Counted from the first letter of the stretch, positions 9,498 to 19,537 are shown. The stretch: DNA of 25,423 nucleotides from Calvatia gigantea (GCA_025093985.1 JACAAK010000048.1:1-25423); one strand, 5' to 3'. The notes: generated from the letters alone by a model not told the origin. Numbers and translations are program-made.

Positions 9498-10349
9498 TTA
9501 AACTGTATGTCCCATCACTTCACCCATCACCACAGTCGAGTTGGCTTTAAAGGCTGCATCCCACGTCATTTTGTCTTTTTCAAACAGTACCACAGCGGTT
9601 GAGCCTAAGTAAAAGCGACCCAGTTCAGCTCCTTTGTCCAAGAATAAATTATGCTGATTTAATTCTAAACGGCCAGTAGGCTTCACTTTTCCTGTTGCAA
9701 CAGTTTCAATCCCCGCCACAATCATGGCGCCAACGAGAACTACGGCCATACGGCCGATTTCTGTATCAAATAAACAGACCATACGTTCATTTCGGGCAAA
9801 CAAGCCTGGAATGTTTTCAGCAGTGGTTTGATTGACAGAGAACAATTCACCCGGCACATATAAGGTTTCCGTCAATGTGCCTGCAAATGGCATATGCACA
9901 CGGTGATAATCTTTAGGCGATAAATACACCGTTGCAAACTGACCATTTTTAAACGGTTCAGCCAACTGCGGATCTGCAATTAAGTTATCAACGGTGAATT
10001 TTTGCCCTTTGGCTTGGAAAATATCACCTTCCACAATTGGACCCAACTGTGAAATCGCACCATCCGCAGGCGATACAATACTGGTCGCATCGGTATCAAT
10101 ATCACGTACACCCTCTTTTAATGCACGGGTAAAGAATTCATTAAAGGACTTAAACTTCAGTGCATTGCTCTGCTCAGCAATCGACATATCAATGCCATAC
10201 TGCGCTTTAAACGCAGTGATGACCGCATTTTTCACAATCGGATTTTCGCTGGCTGCGACTCTGCCCACGACACGTGATAACTGATGTTGGGGTACAACAC
10301 GTTGAGCTTGAATGAAAATTTGTTTTTTTAAGCGTGATGTGAGGCTCAA
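9498..10349 (-). CDS. psd: Phosphatidylserine decarboxylase proenzyme
   Basis: Converts phosphatidylserine to phosphatidylethanolamine at the inner membrane. The 283-residue proenzyme cleaves itself at LGST, between Gly249 and Ser250, where the serine becomes the pyruvoyl group of a small alpha chain of 34 residues. Other family blocks are [24 protein letters not shown] and FARNERMV. The start is taken as TTG at 10349: it has GGAGAG at good spacing, gives the family length, and overlaps the stop of the upstream sulfurtransferase gene in the bases TTGA. This suggests translational coupling. An in-frame codon further upstream at 10397 would run into the neighbouring gene and is unlikely. No frame damage. 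Confidence 0.95.
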   Translation of the reverse strand: MSLTSRLKKQIFIQAQRVVPQHQLSRVVGRVAASENPIVKNAVITAFKAQYGIDMSIAEQSNALKFKSFNEFFTRALKEGVRDIDTDATSIVSPADGAISQLGPIVEGDIFQAKGQKFTVDNLIADPQLAEPFKNGQFATVYLSPKDYHRVHMPFAGTLTETLYVPGELFSVNQTTAENIPGLFARNERMVCLFDTEIGRMAVVLVGAMIVAGIETVATGKVKPTGRLELNQHNLFLDKGAELGRFYLGSTAVVLFEKDKMTWDAAFKANSTVVMGEVMGHTV

Positions 10350-11194
10350 GACGGCATCTCTCCGGTAATGATAGGACTGTCGAGGCGGTTGCCCCATTCA
10401 CTCCACGCACCGTCATACGCCTGAATATTCCAACCCAATAAACGACCTAAAATATAAGCCAGTCCTGAACGGTGATGTGACTGACAGTACACCACCACAG
10501 GTTCATTTAAGTTAAAACCCAATTGTTCTAAGCGTTGCTGCGTGCGTTCTAAAGGGTGCAATCTTAAATGATTTTCACGGTTAAGGGCAGTACTCCATTC
10601 AAAATGTAGTGCATTTGGAATGTGACCGCCGCGTCGCGCTGCAAGACGCAGGCCGGTATATTCGTCTTCTGTGCGGCAGTCCCAGAGTTGGACTTGGCTG
10701 CTTTGAACTTTCTCTAATAACTCAGCATATTCAATTCGATACTGCTGTATTTTGGCTTGATCGACCTGTACTAAAGCACTGACAGGTTCAAACTGTTCCA
10801 CTTCAGAAGTGGTTGGAAGTCCTGCTGCAAGCCATGCATGAATTCCACCATTCAGCAGACTGGTATTTTCAAAACCTAAGCAGTGTAAATTCCAAATCAA
10901 ACGCCCCGCCCAAGCGCCACCTTCATCATCGTAAACCACCACATGATGCTCGGGTGAAATATTCAGATAACGAATCAGTTCCTGTAAACCTTCTACATCG
11001 GGAAGTAATCCCGTAGCTTGTTCATCTTGGCGCACCAAAAATTTCGGCTTTAAATGCAAAGCATGTGGAATATGCAATTGGTCATAGACTGAAGCACGGC
11101 TTAAATCGACGATGCGTAATTTGTCATTCCCTAAATGCGGAATCAACTGCTCTGTGTCTATCAACAAGCCAAAATCAAAGGCAGAATGTGTCAT
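10346..11194 (-). CDS. sseA: Two-domain rhodanese / 3-mercaptopyruvate sulfurtransferase
   Basis: Intact 282-residue sulfurtransferase with two rhodanese domains, a catalytically inactive N-terminal one ([34 protein letters not shown]) and an active C-terminal one. The active-site loop is [11 protein letters not shown], with the sulfur-accepting Cys at residue 237, almost the same position as in E. coli SseA (Cys238). The loop CQSHHRSG differs from both the textbook thiosulfate (CRKGVT) and mercaptopyruvate (CGSGVT) loops, so the donor is uncertain; the gene symbol is by overall similarity. It is the first gene of a pair with psd (4-base overlap). An ATG at 11194 opens the frame. Confidence 0.8.
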   Translation of the reverse strand: MTHSAFDFGLLIDTEQLIPHLGNDKLRIVDLSRASVYDQLHIPHALHLKPKFLVRQDEQATGLLPDVEGLQELIRYLNISPEHHVVVYDDEGGAWAGRLIWNLHCLGFENTSLLNGGIHAWLAAGLPTTSEVEQFEPVSALVQVDQAKIQQYRIEYAELLEKVQSSQVQLWDCRTEDEYTGLRLAARRGGHIPNALHFEWSTALNRENHLRLHPLERTQQRLEQLGFNLNEPVVVYCQSHHRSGLAYILGRLLGWNIQAYDGAWSEWGNRLDSPIITGEMPS

Positions 11195-11357
11195 ATTATT
11201 TCGTATGTTTTCAGATCATGCTTTGATCTTAGCACAACTCATTTTTACAATTATTCTGATTTTTTGCATTCTTTTAGCAGAATTATAGATATCACTATTC
11301 GCCAGTTTTTGAATACAACAATGCCAGAATGGATTCTGGCATGGTATATATTCTGGA

Positions 11358-12569
11358 TTAATTGGTTTCTGCTTCAGCAATCTCAAAAACCTGACGTAAA
11401 TACGCCAAAAAGGTATCGTTATCGGTCATGGTTTTACCCGGACTGTCTGAGATTTTCGCAACCGACTGGCCATTACATTCGACCAGTTTGAGCACAATAT
11501 TTAATGGTGTTTGTCCCATATCATTGGTCAAATTGGTACCAATTCCGAAACTGACTTGGAAACGGTCTTTGAAATAGTTGTGCAGATCCCATGCTTTCTC
11601 TAAATTGAGTCCATCACTAAACGTTAGCATTTTGGTTTTACTGTCAATTTTCAACTTTTTATAGTGAGCATAGGCTTTATCGCCCCATTCATACGGGTCG
11701 CCACTGTCATGGCGTAAGCCATCGAACAATTTGGCAAAGTACAAGTCAAAATCACGCAGGAATGCATCCATCCCCACCACATCCGTCAAAGCAATACCTA
11801 AATCACCACGGTACTCTTGTACCCAGGTTTCCAGTGCTGATTTTTGGAAATTACGTAAACGTACATCCAACGCTTGGAATGCTTGTAGGAATTCATGTGC
11901 CATGGTCCCAATCGGGGTCAGACCCAATTGCTTTGCAATTAAGACATTGCTGGTGCCACGGAAAATATGCGGTGCAGCTTGATTAAACACTTCAATCACA
12001 TGTTTTTGCCACGCCAAACTATAGCGACGCCGTGTACCAAAATCAGAAACTAAAAATGGGGGATCATTTGGCGTTTGCGATGTTTCATAGTGTTTTAATA
12101 AGGCCACTTTAGCCTGTAGTCGACGTTCACCTTCAGCCATCACCTCATCAGTTCGAATACGGCTGAAATACAACTCGTTGACGATGGCAAGCACAAAGAT
12201 TTCAAACATCATGGCTTGAACCATCGGCCCTTCAATTCGAATGTCTAAACGGCCTTGGTGATCGATACTGGCCACAATAAAACGGCGTTTGAGCTGAAAC
12301 AACTCTAAATAATCGACAAAATCACTTTTGATAAAGCGCAAACCACGCAGGTATTGCAGCTCATCGTCTTGAAAACGTAATTGGCAGAGCAAATCTAATT
12401 GGTGATTTAAATCATCAAGAATGTCGACCAAAGGATAGACCGTGTCATCCAAATTGCGACAACGGAACTGGTACACACTATGCGCTTGGGGAAACTTATG
12501 CAGGACCACCTGTAGCATCGTAAATTTGTACAGATCAGTATCTAATAAGGATTGGATGATGGCAGACAT
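11358..12569 (-). CDS. pncB: Nicotinate phosphoribosyltransferase
   Basis: Catalyses nicotinate + PRPP (with ATP) to nicotinate mononucleotide in the NAD salvage (Preiss-Handler) pathway. The 403-residue protein aligns throughout with E. coli Pnc[13 protein letters not shown] at the N-terminus, [23 protein letters not shown] with the phosphorylated histidine, [28 protein letters not shown], and near the end [28 protein letters not shown] chose the ATG at 12569, just before the conserved block; a TTG at 12590 would add seven residues. It works downstream of PncA, which is also in this window. It is divergent from dtd. Confidence 0.95.
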   Translation of the reverse strand: MSAIIQSLLDTDLYKFTMLQVVLHKFPQAHSVYQFRCRNLDDTVYPLVDILDDLNHQLDLLCQLRFQDDELQYLRGLRFIKSDFVDYLELFQLKRRFIVASIDHQGRLDIRIEGPMVQAMMFEIFVLAIVNELYFSRIRTDEVMAEGERRLQAKVALLKHYETSQTPNDPPFLVSDFGTRRRYSLAWQKHVIEVFNQAAPHIFRGTSNVLIAKQLGLTPIGTMAHEFLQAFQALDVRLRNFQKSALETWVQEYRGDLGIALTDVVGMDAFLRDFDLYFAKLFDGLRHDSGDPYEWGDKAYAHYKKLKIDSKTKMLTFSDGLNLEKAWDLHNYFKDRFQVSFGIGTNLTNDMGQTPLNIVLKLVECNGQSVAKISDSPGKTMTDNDTFLAYLRQVFEIAEAETN

Positions 12570-12823
12570 ATCATTTTCGGTTTTTAGCAACTTATTGCAT
12601 TAAAGCACATTTTTTTAAACTGCATAGCCATGTTTTGGTAATTCGGTCTTGCTATTCGACCAATTACTCGATAGATCCTTGTTTCTCTTGATTCAGAATC
12701 CAACTGTTGCTGTCTTTGCTGTTATCGCTCTTAGCTTATGCTCTTTTCCTTAAACCTTGCAATGAATATCAACGCAATTGCCTTGTTTTTTCAATCGATA
12801 TCTCTCCTGTGCGGCACTTGGTT

Positions 12824-12832
12824 TGCTACAAT
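12824..12832 (+). promoter_or_regulatory. Extended -10 promoter for dtd
   Basis: TGC followed by TACAAT (12827-12832) fits an extended -10 element about 37 bases before the dtd ATG. No good -35 is visible, which is tolerated with an extended -10. The rest of the 300-base pncB-dtd gap shows nothing else I recognise. Confidence 0.4.
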
Positions 12833-12869
12833 TTCAGTCTGCACAATCAAATAGTAGATAGAATCAGTC

Positions 12870-13310
12870 ATGCGGGCCTTATTACAACGCGTTCTCGAAG
12901 CCAAAGTGGTGGTCGATGGTGAAACCACAGGCGAAATTCAACACGGTATCTTGGTTTTCTTAGGTCTTGGGAAAGAAGACACTTTAGACAAAGGCAAAAA
13001 AATGATCGATAAAATTTTAAAGTATCGTTTTTTTGACGACGAACAAGGCAAAATGGGCTGGAATGTCAGCCAAGCCGGTGGTGGGATTCTTCTAGTTTCT
13101 CAATTCACCTTAATGGCGCACACCCAAAAAGGTTTACGCCCTGACTTTGGACCAGCCATGTCACCAAATGATGCCCAAGCCTTATACGAACAACTGGTTG
13201 AATATGCCAAGACCCAGTTTGAGCATGTGCAAACCGGTATTTTTGCTGCCGACATGAAAGTACATTTGGTCAATGATGGACCCGTGACTTTCAATTTAGA
13301 AGTCGAATAA
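12870..13310 (+). CDS. dtd: D-aminoacyl-tRNA deacylase
   Basis: Intact 146-residue enzyme that hydrolyses D-aminoacyl-tRNAs (and glycyl-tRNA-Ala), recycling tRNA and preventing D-amino acid use in translation. It begins MRALLQRV as in the family. The two signature motifs are present: SQFTL (about residues 78-82), the catalytic/carbonyl-binding motif, and the Gly-cisPro motif in NDGPVTF near the C-terminus. Cytosolic homodimer. Single gene with its own promoter-like element and a strong terminator directly after the stop. Confidence 0.96.
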   Translation: MRALLQRVLEAKVVVDGETTGEIQHGILVFLGLGKEDTLDKGKKMIDKILKYRFFDDEQGKMGWNVSQAGGGILLVSQFTLMAHTQKGLRPDFGPAMSPNDAQALYEQLVEYAKTQFEHVQTGIFAADMKVHLVNDGPVTFNLEVE

Positions 13311-13325
13311 AAACACCATGCATAA

Positions 13326-13348
13326 AAAAGCCCTCGATAGAGGGCTTT
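13326..13348. terminator. Intrinsic terminator after dtd
   Basis: GCCCTC-GATA-GAGGGC stem (13330-13345), flanked by A-run and T-run, so usable in both directions; the SCP2 gene converges from the other side. A further inverted repeat, CGATTTC (13350-13356) / GAAATCG (13389-13395) with an inner CCTTT/AAAGG stem, follows it before the SCP2 gene stop. Confidence 0.85.
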
Positions 13349-13414
13349 TCGATTTCATCACTCTCAATCTGCCTTTTATAAAGGAGACGAAATCGAGACG
13401 TTTAAAAAATCTTT

Positions 13415-13893
13415 TTACTTACCTGTTTTTTCTTTTAAAAATGCGCGAGCGGCTTTAATTTTTGCTTTCACAGGCTTTGGTAGCTTGGGTGGAACCAATT
13501 TTGCAACTTGGTTAAACCAAACCAAGAGACCAAAATCACCTTCCATTTTAATGCTGCCGTTTTGCATGCCCGTCATAAATGCGGTTGGGTCACCTTTGAT
13601 TAAAGTTTTCACACCCTGCTCACTGTCCGCAAACTGTAAAATAAAATCGGCTTTTCAGCATCACCTGAAACGGTATCAATCTGACCATTGTTCACAATAA
13701 TTTGGCGTGCCATACCCAGATCCGTACCAATTTGAATACGGAACTGACGTTCATGAACTAATTCAATAAATTTTGGACTGGTACGCGCCAGCTGTTTCAT
13801 ACGAAGTGCCAAACCTGTAACCATTAAATCCAGCGGATCCGTGCTGACATCAACCAATGGAAGTTTAACCACAGGAATTGAAGATAGTTTCAT
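13415..13893 (-). pseudogene. SCP2 sterol-binding-domain-like protein, frameshifted
   Basis: The C-terminal half (TLIKGDPTAFMTGMQNGSIKMEGDF) has the pattern of the SCP2 sterol/lipid-carrier fold, in which GDxxAFxxG and KxxGD are recurrent. The N-terminal half (from the ATG at 13893) reads ELVHERQFRIQIGTD and VNNGQIDTVSGDAEKP. The frame breaks at about 13648; adding one G (CCGATTT read as CCGGATTT) restores a continuous reading of about 159 residues ending in a Lys-rich tail. A GTG at 13947 gives a longer frame but no family similarity. It probably binds a lipid or acyl group in the cytosol; no specific role is known. The next gene upstream on the same strand is a small membrane protein. Confidence 0.7.
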
Positions 13894-13999
13894 GACATGA
13901 AAGCCTATTGTAATTGTTGATAAATTGACTGTTTTCAATGCTACCACAAGTTGCCATTTTTACCGCTAGGCTTTGTATAACAATCATGTAAGAACGTAA

Positions 14000-14025
14000 A
14001 AAAGATGCTCTAGGCATCTTCTTTT
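14000..14025. terminator. Intrinsic terminator after small membrane protein gene
   Basis: AAGATGC (14002-14008) / GCATCTT (14014-14020), flanked by AAA and TTTT. On the - strand it follows the stop of the 111-residue membrane protein gene at 14044. Confidence 0.7.
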
Positions 14026-14043
14026 ACGGTATGAGGTTATGAC

Positions 14044-14379
14044 TTAGCGGCTAGAACACTGCTGTTGGTCATCTTCATATACAGGTGTATGTTCAATACA
14101 ACGGCGCTGCGCCAGTGCACGTTCTGCGCGACGGTCTTCACGTAGAAGCAACATCGTCACAATAAGCATCGCTGAAGTTAAAGCAGTTAAGTAGCTATAA
14201 GTGATCGGCATTTCAAACACTGCTTGCACACCTAGGCGAATGACTTCCAAGATTCCCCAAAACACCATACCCGCCACCATAAAACTCAACCAGCGACGAT
14301 AAGGCGAAAAGAAAACAGCAATTAACGCAGCGGCGACTAAACTTAAGCCAACGATGGTTGCTAAATTCGCTGTTACCAT
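14044..14379 (-). CDS. Small inner-membrane protein, hypothetical
   Basis: Intact 111-residue protein with three predicted transmembrane helices, roughly residues 6-24, 31-52 and 62-80. A charged cytoplasmic-looking tail follows, rich in Arg, Glu, Asp and Gln (REDRRAERALAQRR) and ending near a Cys-Ser-Ser-Arg. The start is secure: a perfect GGAGG lies five bases before the ATG at 14379. I do not recognise the family. It stands alone between two terminators, so it is probably transcribed by itself. No evidence for its function. Confidence 0.75.
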   Translation of the reverse strand: MVTANLATIVGLSLVAAALIAVFFSPYRRWLSFMVAGMVFWGILEVIRLGVQAVFEMPITYSYLTALTSAMLIVTMLLLREDRRAERALAQRRCIEHTPVYEDDQQQCSSR

Positions 14380-14389
14380 AAAAACCTCC

Positions 14390-14743
14390 GTCTAAGATAA
14401 ATTCAGGCGACTGATACACTGTGCTGAACTCATCCCCGATACCGTTAAAAATTAATGGATTGTGTAGCTTTCAAACTCTATGCATGCATTATGAGCAGTT
14501 TTGAAAAGAAAAAAAGGCTTGTATTTTTAGAATGCGACATACCTTGTCGCCATATTATATTGTCATTACATTTTTTTAGATTTGAACTTTTCCAAAACAA
14601 AGACGCGCTCAGTCTTGGCGTGTCATTACAAAATAAAACCCGTATTTTCAGCGCTTAAAAATATTTTTTCCAATTCTGTTGATCGTTGTTTTATCGACAT
14701 TTTTCACTAACCGCTCATCGTTTTTCGCTTAAATTTGCAACAA
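14390..14743. other. Intergenic region without a recognised gene
   Basis: About 350 AT-rich bases between the small membrane protein gene and the serB terminator. The 10-mer TGTCATTACA occurs twice (14560-14569 and 14621-14630, approximate). A TATAAT on the - strand (14554-14559) could be a -10 for the membrane protein gene, but no matching -35 is seen. Short open frames on the + strand here have no family features and poor codon use. A small RNA cannot be excluded. Confidence 0.4.
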
Positions 14744-14771
14744 AAAAACGCAGCTCAAAGGCTGCGTTTTT
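14744..14771 (-). terminator. Intrinsic terminator after serB
   Basis: Perfect 11-bp stem AAAAACGCAGC / GCTGCGTTTTT around TCAAAG, about 17 bases after the serB stop on the - strand. Confidence 0.9.
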
Positions 14772-14788
14772 GATAACACCGAGATGCT

Positions 14789-16010
14789 TTAAGCACGATT
14801 TAGGTCTTTATCGTGCACACCCAATAAATACAACACCCCATCTAAGCCGACACTTGAAATGGCTTGATTGGCGTTTTGTCTCACCAGCGGTTTCGCACGG
14901 AAAGCTACACCTAAGCCAGCAATCGACAGCATCGGTAAATCATTCGCACCATCGCCCACCGCAATCGCTTGCTCAAGAGAAATGCCCATCTTATCGGCTA
15001 ACTCACGTAATAATAATGCCTTACGCGCACCATCCACGATGTGACCTTTAACTTCGCCCGTCACCACGCCATTTTCAACGTCTAAGACATTGGCATGGAC
15101 TTCATCAATACCAAGTTTGGCTTGTAGATACTCTGCAAAGTACTGAAAACCACCCGATAAGATAGCCGTGCGGTAGCCCAACGCTTTTAAAGTCGAAATT
15201 AAGCGTTCAGCACCTTCTGTAACGGTCAGACGTTCTGCAATTTTAGGTAGGACAGAGGCATCCATCCCTTTGAGCAGTGCGACACGTGCACGGAAGCTTT
15301 GCTGGAAATCTAGCTCACCCTGCATTGCACGTTCGGTGATTTCAGCGACTTGTGCGCCGACACCCGCTTCAATCGCCAACTCATCAATCACTTCTTGCTC
15401 GATTAAAGTCGAGTCCATGTCAAAACACACCAAACGGCGGTTACGACGGTAGGCATTGTCTTCTTGTACCGCTACATCGACATTTAGTTCATGTGACAAA
15501 CGTAAACAAGCTGCACGCATGGCTGCGGCATCCAGCATTTGACCACTTAAACCGAATTGAACACAGGCGCGTTTCGGCCCATCGACTTCGCCATTTAAGA
15601 CTGGACGACCAGACAGACGGGTCACGGTTTCGATGTTGAAACCTTGGTTGGACACAATATTTGTAACTGCTTGTAAGTGAGACGCTTCAAGCTCTGGCGC
15701 CAAAGCCGTGACGATATAACGCGTCCGTCCACCTTCACTCACCCACTGGTCATATTCAGTTGTAGTGATTGGTTTAAAACGTACAGTTAAACCAATATCA
15801 TGTGCTAAAATTAGAATTTCCTTCATGGCCAAAGCTGTTGCAGTTTGGTCATCTGAAGAAATAACAATACCTAAGGTCAATTGGTTATGAATAACTGCTT
15901 GTCCGACATCTAAAATTTGTAATGAATGAGTGGACAATACCTGCATTAATCGAGTGAAACTGATTAGGTTGGTCTGGTCCTAAAAATGAAATAAGAATGA
16001 TTTCTCGCAT
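14789..16010 (-). pseudogene. serB: Phosphoserine phosphatase SerB with N-terminal ACT-like domains
   Basis: HAD-family enzyme making serine from O-phosphoserine, the last step of serine synthesis. The C-terminal catalytic domain has the nucleophile motif CFDMDSTL, the Ser motif ILSGGF, the Lys in GARKALLL and the metal motif VGDGANDLPML. The N-terminal half (about 180 residues) has the ACT-like regulatory pattern of long SerB proteins such as those of Pseudomonas. The frame open from 15946 lacks the true N-terminus. MREIILISFLGPDQ begins at ATG 16010 in another frame, and one extra T (A on +) near 15957 explains the break. Corrected length is about 406 residues. It is divergent from an Smp-like gene, as serB and smp are in E. 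coli. Confidence 0.93.
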
Positions 16011-16076
16011 GAATTGACTCGGGTCTGAGCTACGACTATTGTTAGAATCATAATCGAAATTGAATATATTTTCTTT

Positions 16077-16081
16077 GGAAG
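16077..16081 (+). promoter_or_regulatory. Ribosome binding site deciding a TTG start
   Basis: GGAAG six bases before TTG 16088. The only nearby ATG (16092) is in another frame with no downstream coding match, so the TTG is preferred for the Smp-like gene. Confidence 0.6.
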
Positions 16082-16087
16082 TTTACG

Positions 16088-17339
16088 TTGAATGCGCCTA
16101 GACAAGGGCTATTTGCTAGCCTATTAATTGTAAGTTTTGCTTTACATACCTTTTTATTGGTATTGGCAACGACTCATCAACTGAATGAAAACCGTGCCAA
16201 CCAAGGCCAACTGATGACCTCTCAATTGGTCACAGACAGTCTTGCAGAGCTGGAGCCTGCCAACACGGTTTCCCTTGCGCTTTTGGTGGATCGCTATGCG
16301 ACCAATCCAAGTGTAGCTTCCATTCGTATTTTGGATGCCAATAATCAAGTCTTGCGACAGGTGGCCAAGTTCGAACACGTGATGGTGAAGTATTTGTCCG
16401 TGATGCGCTGCAAAATGAAAAGAAAGTGGGTAGCATTGAAATCACGCTCATTAAACCAAGTATGGGTGAGATTTTACGTACTCAGTGGTTAGCGATTTAT
16501 TGTCCTTAGCGATTCATGGTTTACTGTGGTTAGCTTATCGCGCCATTGCGCGCCCAAGCCGTACCGAATATTTGGCACGGATCAATAACGAATCCCGCTT
16601 AAAACACGAAATTCAAGTTTTAACCCAAACCCTTGAACAGGAAAAACACCATACCGCGGTCGCGATTGCTCAAGCACAACAACAAATCAAAACCAGTGCG
16701 AAGCCTAAAGAACAAAAACCCGTGATCGTGGACAATCATTCGGTTGCGCTCAATATTCAATTCTACGACCCGAAACAGTTGATGGACTCGGTGAATACAA
16801 CCGTGTCTATTCCATACTTTAATTTGTGTCAGATTTTCCTCAATAAAAGTACAGAACTGTGTTTAAAACACTACAAACTCAACAGCTCGGACATCACTAC
16901 AGTTCAATCCTTTAATGAGCATGGTGCCACCCTCAGCATGTCGACAGACACACCTAATGCAGTGCCATGTTTAATGATGGTCAGCAGTGTATTCCAACTG
17001 CTTTCTGAGGTTTTGTATAAACGTTACCGCGAAGAAAAGCGCTTTGTTTTGCAAACACGTTGTGGCATTTCAACTGCAGTCGATGCAATGCAACTGTCTG
17101 CGAATCAAGCTGCTGAGCGTTTGGTCCAACAGTTGTCTGCCAAAGAAAGTGCCGTACATTTAAGTAACGAATTATTGAAAGACATCTCTGAAAGTTACCA
17201 ATTGGTAAATTTACCTAATCCAACCAATGTCTTGACCCGTCATGCCTTTATGGTCAATGGCATGGGTGCGGAGTCTGCAGAGTTGGCGCAAAGCTTAAGA
17301 ACGGAAATTTTAAAAGCAAAACAATCTAAAGCCTCTTAA
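16088..17339 (+). pseudogene. Smp/YtjB-like membrane protein with long C-terminal domain, broken frame
   Basis: Divergent from serB, the position of smp (ytjB) in E. coli. The N-terminus has a membrane helix (about residues 8-27) and a roughly 120-residue extracytoplasmic part with RILDANNQVLA and RDGEVFVRDAL. A second membrane helix (LSLAIHGLLWLAY) follows, the Smp layout. Unlike E. coli Smp (about 214 residues), a cytoplasmic part of about 250 residues follows: a Gln/Glu-rich coiled-coil-like segment, then a compact domain. That domain (SVALNIQFYD, GATLSM, TRCGISTAVD, AAERLVQQL, SAVHLSNELL) is faintly reminiscent of class III nucleotide cyclases without their metal-binding acids. Two one-base losses break the frame at about 16350 and 16500. 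Corrected length is about 417 residues. The cyclase resemblance is only a hypothesis. Confidence 0.65.
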
Positions 17340-17350
17340 TTAGGTTCAAT

Positions 17351-17386
17351 CATAAAAAAGCCTGACGCATGTCAGGCTTTTTTATG
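17351..17386. terminator. Bidirectional terminator with 16-bp perfect stem
   Basis: CATAAAAAAGCCTGAC / GTCAGGCTTTTTTATG around GCAT: a fully paired stem symmetrical for both strands, placed between the convergent Smp-like gene (+) and ppk (-). Confidence 0.92.
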
Positions 17387-17393
17387 ACAACTG

Positions 17394-19454
17394 TTAAATT
17401 TTAAGTTGTTTCTGCGCAATCAAATGTTGCTGCGCACTATACCTTTGCTCTGGATCGGTACAAGCTACTTTAAGCCAATGACCATCAGCTTGTAGCTCCC
17501 AAGCATTCAAACAATCATTTAAGTAACTGATTAATCCGTCTTTATAAATCTGCTTTTTCAAAGCGCGATCTAATATTGGAAAGCAGGTTTCAACACGCGA
17601 AAATAAATTACGTCCCATCCAGTCTGCGCTGGCACAGTACAGCTTTTTCTCACCGCCATGCTCAAAACAATACACACGGGTATGTTCAAGAAAACGGCCC
17701 ACAATCGAACGCACACGAATATTCTCAGACATGCCTTGGACCTGTGGAATCAAACAACAGATCGAACGGATAATCAGATCGACCTGTACCCCCGCTTGTG
17801 ACGCACGATACAGTGCGGCAATTAACTGAGGTTCCGTTAAAGCATTGACTTTAATGATGATACGCGCCTTTTGACCGGCTTGCGCAAACTGAATTTCTTG
17901 CTCAATCAGTTTTAACAGTTCACTGTGTAACGTAAAAGGCGCATGTAACAACGCCTTCAACTTGGCCATTTTGCCCATTCCCGTTAGTTCTTGGAACATA
18001 CGGTGTACATCTTCACAAATGTCAGGCTGTGTGGTCATCAGGCCATAATCGGTATACATACGGGCATTGCCCGCATGATAATTGCCTGTGCCCAGATGGG
18101 CATAGCGGATCAACTGGGCATTTTCACGGCGTACAATCAAATCATTTTGGCATGGGTTTTATAACCGACAATGCCATACACCACCACCGCCCCAGCTTCT
18201 TGCAAAATATTGGCCACGGTAATGTTCGACTCTTCATCAAAACGCGCCCGTAACTCAATCACGGCTGTGACTTCCTTGCCATTTCGTGCTGCTTCTGCCA
18301 AGACCTGTACAATTTCAGAGTCAGGCCCACTGCGGTAAAGGGTTTGTTTAATTGCCAGTACATTCGGGTCTTTCGCTGCTTCTTTTAATAAACCAATCAC
18401 AGCTGAAAAGAATCAAAAGGATGATGCAATAACACATCCTGTGCTTTTAAGGTATCAAAGGTACTTTTTTGTTTACGCAAAACTTTGGGAATGACTGGGA
18501 TAAAAACTGGATGCTTTAATTCAGGTCGGTCACAACTGGTACTGAGACGTGAAAGATTGATCGGCCCATCAATGCGATAAAGTTCCTGCTCAGTTAAATC
18601 AAACTCCTTGAGCAAATAATCAATCACCGCTTCGGGACAATCATCTTCGATTTCTAAACGCACCGCACGACCAAACGGCGTGAAGACAGCTCATCTTTGA
18701 GTGCAACCGCCAAATCATCAACATCTTCCGACAAAATCAGATCAGCATTACGCGTCACACGAAAAGCATAACAACCCGTGGCTTTCATCCCTGGAAACAG
18801 ATCACTGATGTGCTGCTGAATCATTGCGGTTAAAAAAATCTGCGTGTCGATATTGCCTGCCACGTTTTTCGGCATCTGAATTAAACGCGGTAATGAGCGC
18901 GGTGCAGGGACAATCGCCATCTCAATACTTCGTCCAAAAGCATCTTTACCTTGTAAACTCACAATGAAATTCAGACTTTTATTCACGAGGCGAGGAAAAG
19001 GATGTGACGGATCTAAGCTGATGGGGGTCAAAACGGGTTGAATTTCTTTGGCAAAATATTCTGCAATCCACGCTTTATGTTTTTCTAAAATATCTTGGAA
19101 CTGGATGAACTGAATGCCTTGTGCTTGTAACTCAGGCAAAATCGAATGATTTAAAATTTCAAACTGTTTTTTGACGGCACGATGAATGGATTGGGACAGG
19201 TCTTCTAATATCACTTCAGTGGGAACAGCATCAGGGGTTCGTGCTATCACATTCATATCGCGTTGTTTCATCAAGCCCGCAATACGAATTTCAAAAAACT
19301 CATCTAAATTACGTGAAAAAATAATTAAAAAAGTTAAACGCTCCAGCACTGGCAAACTCGGATCTAATGCTTGTGCTAAAACTCGCTGATGAAACTCAAA
19401 TAACGATAACTCTCGGTTAAAATACGTCGCCGATGAATGCTGAAAATTATCCAT
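17394..19454 (-). pseudogene. ppk: Polyphosphate kinase 1, three frameshifts
   Basis: Ppk1 polymerises the ATP gamma-phosphate into polyphosphate at the membrane periphery. The N-terminal domain starts YFNRELSLFEFHQRVL with NLDEFFEIRIAGL. The head domain follows. The catalytic core has [30 protein letters not shown] and [11 protein letters not shown], with the phosphorylated His near residue 454. CFEHGG carries the second catalytic His. Three single-base losses in T-runs of the coding strand break it, near 18674, 18407 and 18140. Each break is bridged by conserved sequence in the next frame, and corrected length is about 687 residues, the normal size. All catalytic motifs remain, so sequencing error is much likelier than decay. 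A Pho box with a correctly spaced -10 lies upstream. Confidence 0.94.
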
Positions 19455-19503
19455 ACCCTCTCAATGCTGTTTGCAACAGTCTGTTATGAAGTGTTTGGCA
19501 GGG

Positions 19504-19537
19504 ATGTTAGGTAGTCTTTATGACAGTTTAGTTACAA
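19504..19537 (-). promoter_or_regulatory. Pho box and -10 element of the ppk promoter
   Basis: On the - strand TTGTAAC-TAAA-CTGTCAT (19520-19537) matches the 18-bp Pho-box consensus at about 14 positions. Ten bases later TAACAT (19504-19509) is a good -10, the spacing expected when PhoB replaces the -35 contact. No better -35 is present. PhoB control of ppk is known in related bacteria and is inferred here. Confidence 0.65.

Noticed and set aside
12707..12922. 71-residue open frame overlapping the dtd start
   Set aside because: Crosses the dtd promoter and start in another frame, with no homology features.
14560..14630. TGTCATTACA occurring twice in the serB-side gap as possible Pho half-sites
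   Set aside because: Lacks the second CTGTCAT-like half at the right spacing and has no gene downstream on that strand before the serB terminator.
14455..15051. Two open frames on the + strand, 14455-14658 and 14686-15051
   Set aside because: The first is low-complexity in an AT-rich gap with no ribosome site; the second overlaps serB and its terminator. Neither resembles a protein family.
17394..19454. Ppk encoded as separate split subunits
   Set aside because: Pieces overlap by only a few bases, have no starts with ribosome sites, and conserved motifs run directly across each break, so they are one gene with indels.
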